Positions 21,265-32,238 of a stretch of DNA of 64,000 bases are shown here, one piece after another. Below the pieces are notes generated by a model. It made no database searches. It saw nothing but the letters and a program-made list of their open reading frames with translations, and was not told the origin of the DNA. Position 1 is the first letter of the stretch, and each line of letters opens with the position of its first letter. The translations under genes and the position numbers were made by a program. The stretch is from Blattamonas nauphoetae. Its lineage: Eukaryota > Preaxostyla > Oxymonadida. The DNA lies in contig JARBJD010000188.1 in assembly GCA_033064195.1 (NCBI GenBank), positions 1 through 64,000 on the forward strand, in the 5' to 3' direction.

Positions 21265-22876
21265 CTAAAAGAACTCACGCCTCCCAACCCTGCCGATTGC
21301 TGACAGTGTGGAATCAGTTGCGATCTTCAGGATCTGATCCTGAGTTCTCTGAGTAGCGGCGAGATTCATACTGTTGGGTGAAATTTCAGTTTGAATCACA
21401 AGAAGTTTTCGATTTTGTGACGTGGTTGCCTTCATGTTATCACGCTGCTGGGCTGGGATGAAGGACCGCTTCCAATCACTTCCAAATGAGGGTTCTTGCC
21501 GTTTGATAGTTCGTTGTATCCTTCGTTTTAATCTTTCTTGTCGCTTCCTGTCGTTTTTTTTAAACCGCTGTCTGTAACTCCTCCCAACCCCTGACAAGTC
21601 TGGATGGTACGACTTTTCCCCCACCTTTCTTTTCCTCATTCAGCTTGGTTATTTTCTACTGTGTGATTTCGGATCTCTTTGGCTCCGTTCTTTTTGCCAA
21701 TTGGTCGGTGATGAACTCGACTCTGTCGTCAGACTATCCGAACAGGATGAGGATGAAGTTTCAGGTTTATTCCTCAAAATACTGTGAAAGCCAGAAATGT
21801 CCATATTTTTCTTAACTTTTTCCGCTCGTTTCTCCATTTCCTGTAATCCGTTTTGCACCAAATCAAAGGCATTGTTTTCGTAAAAATCTCGACAAAAGCT
21901 GCTCAAAGAATAATAGATTTTTTTCAAAGAATTTTGCGTCGAGTAACATATGTTTTTTTTCCAAGATGCCCAGACAATTCTCTCTCCACATTATTTCCAA
22001 CATGTTCGTTTCACCAAAAAAGCGTTTCTGTGAAAAACTTCATCAATAAGTTTCGCGTCATCTTTCGAATCACAATCATCCATATCGATGAAGCAACGTT
22101 GATCAGAGGCTTGAATCAACAGAATGTGGTTGTGCAATTCGGACCATCGATACTCCCTTTCATTTCCGCTGAGTTCATGATCTGTGGTGAAATGAGATAT
22201 TTCTCGAGTTCTGAAAGCAGTGATACACGGAATGGATACTGTGCTCTCCATGAGTTTTCCATCTCTCACAATTATCGCTTGAACTGCGACCATCGAAGTT
22301 GGGTAAATACGGATGAGTCTTGTTTTATAGTTTTCGTCTCTTTCAAGCGGTTTCATCTCAAGTCGCGCCCTTGAGCTTTTCTCGCAACATTTCCCTCATC
22401 ATCCATTCAGACGAGTTGAAATGGTACACATAACTATCATGACAGTGATTCTTGAGGAGGTCTGGATCAATCTCTTCCGCAAAAGTAAAGTGGATCGTCA
22501 GTCTTTCATCATCAGCGCATACGAAAAAGACAGCAGTTGTGGAGAATGTTTGTCCGACTATTTCCAATGCTATTGGGTCTCCAAAAAGGAGACCCGTTTC
22601 TCTGGATTATTAGAAAAAAGTCGAAATCTAGCTTACCGATGGCGGAGTAAAAGCCATAACTGAATAGGATCTTGAAATTAAGATCTCTGCAGCCATATCT
22701 GCCATTTCTCGACGGGATGGTAGAATGCGTAGAAGGATTTGTACGAGGACGCTGATAAGCAGTTCTAGATTTATCTTTCTCGTTTCATTTCTGGTTGTTT
22801 GGGATGATTTTCTTTCGAGATCACAATTTGTCGGAAAAATACAAAACTGTTGAGGGGACATGGGTTCCCGAAACAT
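21265..22876 (-). pseudogene. Unidentified decayed coding stretch, probably transposon-derived
   Basis: Minus-strand frames follow one another with frame changes. A segment near 22,567 reads VGQTFSTTAVFFVCADDERLTIHF, then SYVYHFNSSEWMMREML. Near 22,356 it reads MKPLERDENYKTRLIRIYP and later ISHFTTDHELSGNEREYRWSEL. A Ser-rich and then very basic part occupies 21,650-21,265. I do not recognise the family. The first part (22,755-22,870) is homologous to the arms of the 1.36-kb palindromic MITE at 57,282-58,637. Confidence 0.35.
21780..22045 (-). repeat. Inverted repeat partner 1 (about 270 bp)
   Basis: Its reverse complement is roughly 80% similar to 23,640-23,930. Shared landmarks are GTGAAACGAACAT..TGG, TTTTGTCGAGAT.TTTACGA and GAGAAACGAGCGGAAAAAGTT. 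The pair brackets about 1.6 kb of transposon debris. Confidence 0.65.
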
Positions 22877-23075
22877 TCAATACTCTTTAATCGCTTGGAA
22901 AAGTCAGATGGGATCGATTGTTCTGTATGGCGAGCAAGAAAGGCAATGGTAAATCGTCGGGAGATTTGTCGCCTCTATTTTAAAAACAAAAGACTGACCG
23001 AGGAACAGTCACTTTTTCGTTTCTATGTTTGTTTCCAGGTGAAAAATGGGGATAGAAGCATGATAGACCCTTAAA
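22868..23075 (+). pseudogene. Tc1-like transposase N-terminal remnant
   Basis: CSVWRARKAMVNRREICRLYFKNKRLTEEQSLF aligns with the recognition helix and second helix-turn-helix of the transposase at 3,030 (SSVWRARKAAAKPRD...RPNRLRKTQRDDL). It is followed by GACCGAGGAACAGTC...TTTCCAG, which parallels 10,655-10,715. It is short, broken and without a catalytic domain. Confidence 0.55.
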
Positions 23076-23639
23076 ACTCGTTTTGAAACAATTGACATTG
23101 ATTTGAGTGATTTCTGAAGATTGTCTCTCTCAAGTGATGACTGTTAACTTGTTTGTTCAGAGGTTAGAAGACAGAAAACTGTGACAACACGCTCCGGACA
23201 ATTCTCGATCTGTGTCCACTGGGGACGAATAATTCTTTTCCATTTCGTTCGATCATCCTTTACTGTGGGGCTTGCGCGGGGCCCAACATCTAGTCCGGAT
23301 CAACCCACTTCATTGCGGCAGAAACATTCTGTACGCACTGTTTTCAGCGTATTTCACACTCCCCTTCTCGAACCATTTCCTGATGGTGACAGAATGAACG
23401 CACACACTTCCATCAATTAATGTCTGAAACCAATGAACTGTTATAGACGTGTGCTTAATCCCAATACTTTACATATCCGGTAATCAGGAGTTGAAAAATT
23501 GATACTGGTCAAACTAAGAAAAAAATAAATATTAGAATTATAGACCCATGCGAATCAGAGAAAACCACAAAATACCTCCTTTTGCCCGATGAAAAAAATC
23601 GTTTTGGCAATATCTCAACAACCCGTGAACTAATTTTGA

Positions 23640-23930
23640 TGAAATTTTTCACAGAAACGTTTTTTTTTTGGTGAAACGAACATTTTGGTAAAAATGTGGA
23701 GAGAAAATTCTGGGTATCTGGAAAACTTGGAAAAAACCCATATTTGTCTCGATAAAAAAGTCTTAGAAACAATTATCTATTATGTTTTGAAGATCTTTTG
23801 TCGAGATCTTTACGATAACAATGCACTTTATTTGGTGCAAAACGGATGGCTGGTTGTGGAGAAACGAGCGGAAAAAGTTGAGAAAATGTGTACACTTCTG
23901 GTTTTCACAGTATTTTGAGGTTTTCTCTTG
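23640..23930 (+). repeat. Inverted repeat partner 2 (about 290 bp)
   Basis: Partner of 21,780-22,045. The sequence just before it (23,580-23,640, TTTTGGCAATATCTCAACAAC) resembles the inner arm of the palindromic MITE near 57,740-57,770, linking the two families. Confidence 0.6.
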
Positions 23931-24687
23931 ATACAGGCAGTTTGTCGTACACAGATTCCTTGCGTCCTCAGTTCCATGTGCGCCGCAGCCGTCGAGAAGA
24001 AGAGAAGCCGGTTGGTTTGGAAGTCCACGAAGTTACCGGACAGGTTTGATCAAAGATATGAAAACCTTGTTTAACCAGTCCAGGAGGAGTTCTGCTGTCA
24101 TTCCTCCATTTTTAGATCGTCCATATTCGTAGTCGGTTGATAGTTCGAACCCCTCGATGAGCGCAAGATCCTCGCTGAAAGGAGGCGGAACACAAAAATA
24201 TGGTGGCACGACACTGAGGTCAAGTCCGACGCAGGCTAGTATGCTAATTCTTTTTTCATCCCTGTCAACAGGAAAATGGTTTGCATCCACTGGGGTATCT
24301 GTTGGCGATCTTAGGCTCGGACATCGAAATTTGCAGTTTGCTCTTTTTTTCACTTTTAATTTCATTTCTAGTAGCAAATCGTTTCGATTCGATGATCTGA
24401 ACAATTGCGGCATCTTGATCTTCAGTCGTCTTCCTCTTCCTTCCCGGTGGAGTTGAATATGTTCGTTTGTGCCTCAATCGAGAAAGCATTGACTGCACAG
24501 TTCCTTCTTTTTCTCTAGCCCAATATGTCGCCTTCTTTTCCTCGTCTAACTTGAAGAACTGAACGAAAAGGCCAGCATCAATCTTTTGAGCGTGGAACCA
24601 TCTACTATTCTGCTCTACAATACAAGATCTCATCACTCGCATTTCACTTTTCTCTCTTTTCTCTGGGTATTTGTCCATCTCATCCAT
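23828..24687 (-). pseudogene. pogo/Tigger-like (DDE_1) transposase, decayed
   Basis: The frame opens MDEMDKYPEKREKSEMRVM and runs through a basic region (GRKRKTTEDQDAAIVQIIESKRFAT), likely the DNA-binding part. After a frame change near 24,290 it continues DRDEKRISILACVGLDLSVVPPYFCVPP, then NGGMTAELLLDWLNKVFI, the region before the second catalytic Asp in DDE_1 enzymes. A further fragment (RLLFFSTAAAHMELRTQ) corresponds to the LLxDxxxAH segment, apparently without the Asp. It is dead. It lies in tandem with the hAT transposase on the same strand. Confidence 0.55.
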
Positions 24688-24824
24688 TATTCTTTATTTC
24701 TGTGTTTGATAATCTCAAATGTTCGTGACACTGTAATTGGGAGATGAATATGAGTTGTCGTGGACGAGTTCTGATCTGTCCCCCAATTGCACAAAGCCTA
24801 CTCACACAAACTCTCGACATTTCT

Positions 24825-26921
24825 TTAGCTGTGGTAATATTTTTGAAAACTTGGGAGCGTACCCCAGCTCGTAAAAACGAAGTATCTCATTTTTGTTTGA
24901 CAACTTTGAGAATGAGGAGGACTCTGACTGTACAAATTTGAAGTTTTTTTTTCGGTATCAACAGAGGTTACTGATATTGTCTTAACAACACGAAATAGTG
25001 GGAGAACTGACGAACATGACTGAAAGAGTTGATTAGTGAGAACAATATCGATGATTTGCGGACGGGTTCTGACTTCCGAGCTGAAATGGATCTGATAAAG
25101 TGCTTTGAGGTGTCGCCATTGGGTTACCACGAACTGCTGAAGAAGACGCGGGATGAATCTGTGGAATCGTTGAGCCAGAATGGAGATGGGTAAATCTGTT
25201 TGTGGTGTATTGGGCAACATGAGTATGTCATGTGACACAAACTCAAAATCAGCCGTGTCGTTAGGAATCGTGAATCGTAACTTCAAACAATTGCGGAGGT
25301 CTTCGATCATGTGCTGACAGTGTAATATTGCTGAATCAAGAAGCGGCAAGTACTCCTCGACGTGGAGAATATGCATATCTTCCTGGAGTTTGTTCGAGAT
25401 TTCCGTCGTTGAGATGGATGCCAACCTGCTTTCCAACTCGGAGACTGCTTTCTTAGCAAGGAGAATAGTTAAACTGTTTGATTGTAGAATTTGTGAGGTG
25501 GGGCTTGTTTGGTTGAGGATGAGGTTCAAGGCTGACAAATGGAGAAGGTTTTCCGGAAGTCGAAAGAAGGCTCGGAGAGCTGCCGTCTTGGTGTCTGTCT
25601 CATCCTTTTGAACTAGCAGGATGATTGGCAAATATTGAAGTGTTTCTGAGATCGATTTACCAACAGTTGACCAGCGGACTTTAATTGGTCTTGAAAGTCG
25701 TCGAACAGGAATCTCACGTTGCATCAATTCTCTCTCAAATGATTTCCGCTTTTGATGAGACTTTGTGATTGAATGGATGAGTAAAATTGTCTTTTTGATG
25801 AGTTCGTGCGAGATTGGATGAGATTCGTTGTCAAACGCGTCCTTTAAGGCGAGTTGGAAATTGTGCGCAACACAATGCACATGAAGAACTGATGGCATCT
25901 TTTTTCGAAGGCATGCAATGAAGCCCTTCTGATGGCCGACCATTGATGGGTCACCATCGGTGGCGACGCTGACTATTTGTTCGAGCAGGATTCCCGTGTC
26001 TTCAATCACTCTAAGAAATGCAGCATACAATTGGGCGCCGGAAGCCCCGTCTTTCAGCTCACTTAGTCCAACGAACATCGAAATGATGTCTTTCCCGTTT
26101 AGAAATCGAAGATTAAGGCAAAGAACAGTCACCGAGAACTGGTCAGTTGAGGTATCGAGCGATAATGCGATCGGCGTTTGATCGTTGATCGAGGCTATTC
26201 GAACTCTCCTAAAATGAACGTCGAGAGCTTCAGCGGTTTTCCAGAAAAGGCGATTGTTCGATGTTTTGCTTTTCGAAACAAAATGCTTGTTCGAAATCGA
26301 ATTAAACTGATCGGTGAGGCTCTTGAATTGATCTGACGAGAGCTGATGATGAGCGATGTAGTTGATAGCTCGAATCTGATTGCGTTTATGTTCCAACTCA
26401 AATCTGACATCCTCCCCTATGCCTATCATTTCTGTGGATCGAGTCAGCTCTCTTCTATATTGTGCAATGGCTAAAGTATGTCTTTTGGTTTCCAGGTGAT
26501 TGATTAGGCTATTAACATGAGTCGTATTTGACGCTTTGGTGACATATTCTTTCCGCTTCTTCGGGAGTTTCGAGAGATATTGGCTACAAAAACGGCAGAT
26601 AAGTCCATCATGTCCGAGAATGAAGCAGGATTGCGAATCTGGGCCAATACACTCATCACGACTGATCCAAGTCGGATAAAGATGCTGTCCTTTTTCTGAT
26701 GGTGAAAGATCTTTCGGTTTGACATCCTCATGAATATCATCGGTTGACTTGTCGTTGTCAGTTGGAAGAATTTGGATTGAGTGTGGTCCATTGTCGTGTT
26801 CGGATTCGCCATTTGATGAGGTCAGCACTTCTTCTGGCGCAGGTTTTACTCGTCTATTTTCCTGGTACAGCAGGAATTGAAGGAGCGTGGGTTGTTTTGA
26901 GGAGGGGAGGGACATGGTCAA
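24825..26921 (-). CDS. hAT-family transposase, nearly full length (698 aa)
   Basis: The product is a cut-and-paste transposase of the hAT superfamily, close to the SCAND3/ZBED type. A BED-like zinc finger is visible near residues 85-150 (CFILGHDGLICRFCSQYL...HLETKRHTLA). The RNase-H-like core follows: LSLDTSTDQFSV (first catalytic Asp), SVATDGDPSMVGHQKGF (second Asp), HCVAHNFQLALKDA, and KVRWSTVGKSISETLQYL. The last ~40 codons lose similarity; a neighbouring frame near 24,990-25,050 reads more like the hAT dimerisation end, so a late frame change is likely. The start is the first Met of the open frame. Upstream, GATCTCA-rich sequence ends at a hAT-type terminus at 27,060. Confidence 0.85.
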   Translation of the reverse strand: MTMSLPSSKQPTLLQFLLYQENRRVKPAPEEVLTSSNGESEHDNGPHSIQILPTDNDKSTDDIHEDVKPKDLSPSEKGQHLYPTWISRDECIGPDSQSCFILGHDGLICRFCSQYLSKLPKKRKEYVTKASNTTHVNSLINHLETKRHTLAIAQYRRELTRSTEMIGIGEDVRFELEHKRNQIRAINYIAHHQLSSDQFKSLTDQFNSISNKHFVSKSKTSNNRLFWKTAEALDVHFRRVRIASINDQTPIALSLDTSTDQFSVTVLCLNLRFLNGKDIISMFVGLSELKDGASGAQLYAAFLRVIEDTGILLEQIVSVATDGDPSMVGHQKGFIACLRKKMPSVLHVHCVAHNFQLALKDAFDNESHPISHELIKKTILLIHSITKSHQKRKSFERELMQREIPVRRLSRPIKVRWSTVGKSISETLQYLPIILLVQKDETDTKTAALRAFFRLPENLLHLSALNLILNQTSPTSQILQSNSLTILLAKKAVSELESRLASISTTEISNKLQEDMHILHVEEYLPLLDSAILHCQHMIEDLRNCLKLRFTIPNDTADFEFVSHDILMLPNTPQTDLPISILAQRFHRFIPRLLQQFVVTQWRHLKALYQIHFSSEVRTRPQIIDIVLTNQLFQSCSSVLPLFRVVKTISVTSVDTEKKTSNLYSQSPPHSQSCQTKMRYFVFTSWGTLPSFQKYYHS

Positions 26922-26974
26922 GAACGGAAGAGGTGATAAAAGATCATGGAAACAGATATCGAAGCGCTTATTTA

Positions 26975-27060
26975 GGAACCCTGATCTCAGACCCTCAATC
27001 GGTATCTGAGATTGATTGATCTCACATCAACACTAATTGATCTCTCAGATCTAAAGCCTG
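26975..27060 (-). repeat. Terminal and subterminal region of the hAT element (right end)
   Basis: Read inward on the minus strand it starts CAGGCTTTAGATCTGAGAG and has repeated GAGATCAAT/TGAGATCAATCAATCTCAG words. The 3.46-kb element ending at 37,985 starts inward with CAGACCTTTGATACATGAGATCAATCA (in two parts), a very similar arrangement. Subterminal repeats of this kind are transposase binding sites in known hAT elements. No matching left end or 8-bp duplication was found, so the left end is lost or too diverged. Confidence 0.55.
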
Positions 27061-27889
27061 ATCATAGATCACAAAATCAGACGAAAATCCGATCTAGGCA
27101 TCAAAACTGATTTCCATTTCGCAAATTCTCCATAATGATCCTTTTTATTCAGAAGAAATCCATCGGTTGCTCAATATGATGACTAGAGAGTGAGAAAATG
27201 AGCAGATGAAAAAAGTATGTTGTTTGCTCCAGAGAGACAAAATCAATTCATCAACAACCGAATGATGCTCATCCACAACTATTTGTCCACCAGACGAAAG
27301 TTTTTCAAAAGTGGTACAGGGCCTTGCTCTTTCAAGTTTTCAAAAAATGTTCCACAGCTGGGAGATTTTTTTGAGGATGTGTACTCCGTCAAATCTCGAC
27401 ATGCAATGCTTTTCATCTCTTAAATTCCACAAAATGTTGAGTATGACATGCAGTGAAGTGGTTTTAAGAACAAATAAGAAACCAGAAATTCACCTGTTTT
27501 CGTGATGACGAAATCAAAACTTACGTTTTATCGTTATTCGGGAATGATAGCATCTGAGCCAAAGGTGAGATGATATAAAGAGCAAATCAGTATTATTGAG
27601 ATGAGGGGAATGAGATCTAAGCTTCGTATCAGTATTGATGGTTTTTGATCAAGACCCCTTTTTCCTACGAGTGGACATTACCAAAGAAAATCTCCCAGCT
27701 GCTGGCGTCAAAAATCACGCCACTGAACTCTTCTTTGAACAGAATGCCACAACCACAATGTTTACACTTCAATCAAGCCATTTCTCTCTTATTTTCTGAC
27801 ATTTCCTGTTCGAACAATAATTAAGAACAGTTATGGGTGATGGATCGAACTTTCTCAGCGAAACACAGAAAGGCAAGACTTTCTTTAAA
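27061..27889. other. Intergenic, no recognised gene
   Basis: AT-rich sequence with short frames only. A fragment near 27,672-27,780 reads VDITKENLPAAGVKNHATELFFEQN on the plus strand and may be an exon remnant. Nothing else is supported. Confidence 0.4.
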
Positions 27890-30800
27890 AGAAAATGATG
27901 AATACTCGAAAGGCAGTTCGAGTCTCAGCTTCAATTGTTCTCGTCACCGCACTTACAGACCCTGACAGAAGAGCGAACGTGAAGACAGGAAACAGCTTTA
28001 CCACAATAAACACGGAAGGAGAGCAAAATGCAGTCGACTGTAGGAGCCGCTCGTACGATCTCATTTTGTTGTATCTCGTCAGATCTTTTTCTGCTCTCGT
28101 CGTCCGACACAGCGGTTGAGCTGACCGATCTTCGAGTGACAGGTCCGCCTCTTCCAATCGCATCGAATTCAGAGTAGGTTGATCTGGGTGATCAGTTCGT
28201 CTCGATTCCGGATATCGCCTTTGCTGGTTCCGTCGGCAGAGGAGGATCATGCGCAGCACGAGGAGGACGAAGCGGAGCGATAAGAGAAGCACACACCAGC
28301 CGTATTGTGACTGGCTCGATGGATGTGAAGTGTGTGTGAATGTGTGATCAGTCAGGTTCGATTCCGGATATCGCTTTGGCTGGATTGTTCTGCTGCGGAG
28401 GATCATCTGCGGCTGGAGGATGTCTGACTTCAGTTCTGTCAGACGCCTCTTCACGTCGGAACACGGTTGTCTTGCAACGATCATATTGCTCTTTTAGCTC
28501 ATTCGCTGTCCCTCCTTCCTTCGAATCCTGTTCAGGTGCGTTTCAGCGACGATCTTCTTCATTCTTCGTTGATGCCGAAAGTGGGTGTATCCCGCCTGAC
28601 CCCAACACTTGAGAAATCGACTCAATTCGGAGGAACACGTTCTCGTTGAAATCGAGGATGATCCAATGCGGAGACAGTTTCGTTAGAAGTTCACTCGACT
28701 GATGGTCAGCCATCATTCGCTCCAATCTCGTCACAATCAGCACTGCCATCTTCTTCTTTTTGACAACTCTCGCTGTATCCACGTTCAGAATACGATACAC
28801 AATATTCGTTGGATCAACTGACACAACTCCACCCTCCCCATCACACTTCACAGCATCCACGTGTTTCAGCGACATCATCGGCGGCGTTAGCAGCGAGTTG
28901 TTGCTCATCCTAGCTATCTCGATGATGGGTTTGATTGTATTGTCTTATGCGTTTCGTTCGTCCTTCCGAACATCGCCTGCCTCACACACGTCCAGTTCCT
29001 GATTGTCTTTCTCGGCTGTCTTCTCTTTCATCTTTCGGCGACGGAACCGAACAGCGATGACGATGATGACGAGCACAGCGACGACGATCACAACAACACT
29101 CGGAACGACGATCGACGCGGTCACTCTTGCCTGAGTCATGTCTTCGTTCGATAAGTCAGTCAATAAGAACGAGTCCGTGGCCTGATCGTCAGCATTCACG
29201 AGTTGGCATCGAAGTTTCGGTTTCTTTTTCAAGTCAATCAGCGACGATTGTGGGAGGACGAACGACAGCTCTGTTTCTGTCCATTTCGACGGTTGGAGGG
29301 AGGAGATGTCGAACCTGAGCGGTTGTCCCTCGTTCGAAGGGGAGAGTGCATCTTGCTCGAACAATTCCAATTTCAGCCCACACGGAATCATCATCGTTCC
29401 AACGATCTTCACCGAATACTCTTTCAGGTTGTTGTCCAAAGTGACGGCTGACTCGTTCGCGACAAGAGTAGGTACGAAGAGTGTGGAGTGTTGAGTTTCA
29501 TCATCCTTCGTGACAACGCCTTCATCCGTCCAGATCCAAAGATGATGCGACGCGGGTGCATCGCCTTCATTCATCAAGTCCATTCCAACTGTTCCATTTG
29601 AGCACTTGCTGTTTCGCCGAAGAGAAGGTCACTCCAAGTTGGAAGGAGAGTTTGAGCTGAAAGTGCAGGCGGTGAGGGTGAGAGGAGCGTTGGAGATCGA
29701 GATGGCTCCTTGTTGGATGTGTGTCACATCTGAGCGAGAGAGTGAGGTTGTTGAGCTTTCGATCTCAATCATGCTTCTCTCCCATCCACACAAATCTGTT
29801 GTGTCGGCTTCGATGAATGTCGTTGGTGGAGTGGATGATGAAAAAAGGGGGTTTCTGACAGTCACTGCCTCTGCTGTTTGTGTCGATGTCTTCAGATTCG
29901 AATGAACCAGCTGCAGACACAGCTCACGTGCTCAGTGCAGTCTGATTCCCACACTTCGAAATCGCATATCCAGAACTCGACACTCCAACAGGCCCTTCAG
30001 ATGCTCGAAGAGAAATCAGAAGCGACACATTAAGATCAATCGACTGTCAAGGTTCGAGTTGTCGAATCCGGAATCATCAACATCGATCCAGCTGGCGAGG
30101 GCAGTCCCGACGATTGAGATGAAACAGGGCGGTTCAGAGGCCATTCCAGTCAGCGTGATTCATGCAATATTGGTCAGTGCGAAGTCGACGAGAGGAGCAG
30201 AGGTGGATTCATCGAATGGAGGGAACGAGAGAGTGAAAAGTGCAGCCTCTTTCGACGATGACATCGACGAGAATGTCACATCATTCAGCATGAGTGAATG
30301 GCCTGCTTTCATGTTTGTTTCCAGAACTGTCACATATTCGGTTTTTCGTGTGAAAGAAGAGATCTCACCGTCAGTAATCACAAACAGAGTGGCTGCCAGT
30401 CAAGTTTGGGCAACAGCGAAGATGATCGACTCTAACGACAGGTCTGTCTCGGAATTGACAACTTTGAACGAGTCATTTTGGTTCAACTCGATTCCACGAT
30501 TCACTGCAGATGAAGAAGGAGAGATGAGCCAAAACACGAGGGAGTTGCGTCTCCACTTGTCCTTTTTCGTCAATCGAAATATGTCCTCCATTGAAATCAG
30601 GCAGATCTGTTGTTTTCATGTCCGACTGCCAAAATGATGGTGGGATCTGCTGTTTGAAGGACTGTGCCTTCAGAGTGGTGGATGTTCCTTGTTGACAATC
30701 GTTTGTGACTTCAGTGAGTGATTCAGGAACAAAGCTGATGCGGTCGCTCGTTTCAATCTCGAACATCGCTGTCCCATGAAAAGCGAGATCGTCGAGATCA

Positions 30801-31995
30801 ATGTTTGATATATCACACGATCCGACTCCAGGTTGGCCTTCTTCCGACGGCTTTGGAGTGAAATAGACGAGAGGCGCAGTGAGAGTTGCCGTTGATGAGG
30901 AGAGAGTAGGCGAGAATCGGATGGTGTTCAGGGTGAGTGAGCTCCCAAATGAGCAAATTGGAGAGATCGATGTTGTTGTCCCGCTCTCGCTCAAGACATC
31001 GCAGTTCTCCATCGCATCTGTCTCCCAAAGAAACTGGAGCGCGAAATTGATTGTCTTGCAGGACGAGCTCATCAGCATCGAGATTACGGTATTCGATTTC
31101 GAGGTGTGGAATCCCAGTCGACGAAGGGGCACGCGTCGACGGTGCGTGTTGCGGTGCCCAGGCCGTACAGATCCACACATCCGCCAAGCACCCTCGACGA
31201 GCTTGAGACAAAACACATTGAGAATGTGCTGGACACGATGGACAGCGTGGCGGTGTATTTCATGTTTGTGAACCGGCATTTTGTGAATGTGATGAGAACA
31301 TCGGCGATATTCAAGCTGACAACACCTTCAAACGTTTGCTCGGTATATGGATCATCTTCAAGTCCGTCTTGGTAGGATATGTTGCGGGTGGTTGGAAATG
31401 AGTGGCTTCCGACGGTCGGGGAAGGGCTGGAGGAGATCGACGGGCGTTCGGAGGATGTCGTGTGGCACCAGTCGAATGTGCTGTTCGAACAAAGAAATGA
31501 CCCTCCTCCATTCACATCGCGCAGCACACTTCCCGAAAGATGGTTGTTGCTTCCCCAAATTGCACATCCAATCATTCTCTGCGAAAATAGCGACGACGCT
31601 TCTTTCACTTCCCCAGGCAGCGATAACACGTTCACAATTTGCAGTTCAGACACTGTCATCGAGATGCCCTCAAAAAAGGGAATGTTGTTGCGATGGTTTG
31701 TCTGCGAAACGCACGCACCATCTGTTCCAACCGGATTCGTGTTATCACGGTTTCCATTTTGATATTTGAGAACTGTTTGAAGATCATCTTCTACCACCAA
31801 GCTCGATGAAAGAAGCGGAAAGTTGGAAGAGTGCACGACACCATCTGGAAGTGAGATGTCCTGCAATCTTGCTGAGGATTCATTGAAGAACGACGGTTTG
31901 AGGAGGTCATTTATGTTGAAGACTGAAGGGTGAATTAGAAAGACGTGTGACCTCAGAATGGAGATGAATATCGCGATGAGAGAGATCTGGATCAT
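27890..31995 (-). pseudogene. Host beta-helix surface protein with TM segment and kinase-like tail, decayed
   Basis: The start MIQISLIAIFISILRSHVF is a signal peptide. The long outer part has repeated short strands with SSTF/CxF...C and GG motifs (CSNSTFDWCHTTSS, FTKCRFTNM), typical of right-handed parallel beta-helix proteins. Near the C-terminus of the outer part a single membrane helix is clear (VTASIVVPSVVVIVVAVLVIIVIAV, in two parts) followed by RFRRRKMKEK. A cytoplasmic region then includes VYRILNVDT and LLTKLSPHWIILDFNENV, which resembles the incomplete kinase-like domain of this protein type. There are several frame changes and a stop near 28,943, so it is a pseudogene. The tail has a duplicated module PAKAISGIE (28,170-28,420). 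Confidence 0.7.
28160..28425 (-). repeat. Tandem duplication in the cytoplasmic tail
   Basis: The word GATTCCGGATATCGC.TT.GCTGG occurs twice about 175 bases apart, each copy followed by GGAGGATCAT.TGCG. It encodes PAKAISGIE on the minus strand in both copies. Confidence 0.65.
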
Positions 31996-32238
31996 CGAGA
32001 TTTGGAAAATTCAAGTATTCGGCCGTCTAAGACCGAAAACGGAGAGACAACAGAATAAAATGAACAAAGGGAATGATCGACATGTCATCTGAGGGAGTCA
32101 AGGTGAAATTAAAATGATCCCTTAAAAAGTCTCCTTCAATTTCTCCATTTCTGTGGTGAAAGTGCATTAATCGATATGTCCTTTTGATGGAAAAATGGTA
32201 CAACTGATGGGGATTCATGATCAAACCATTAGTGTCAC

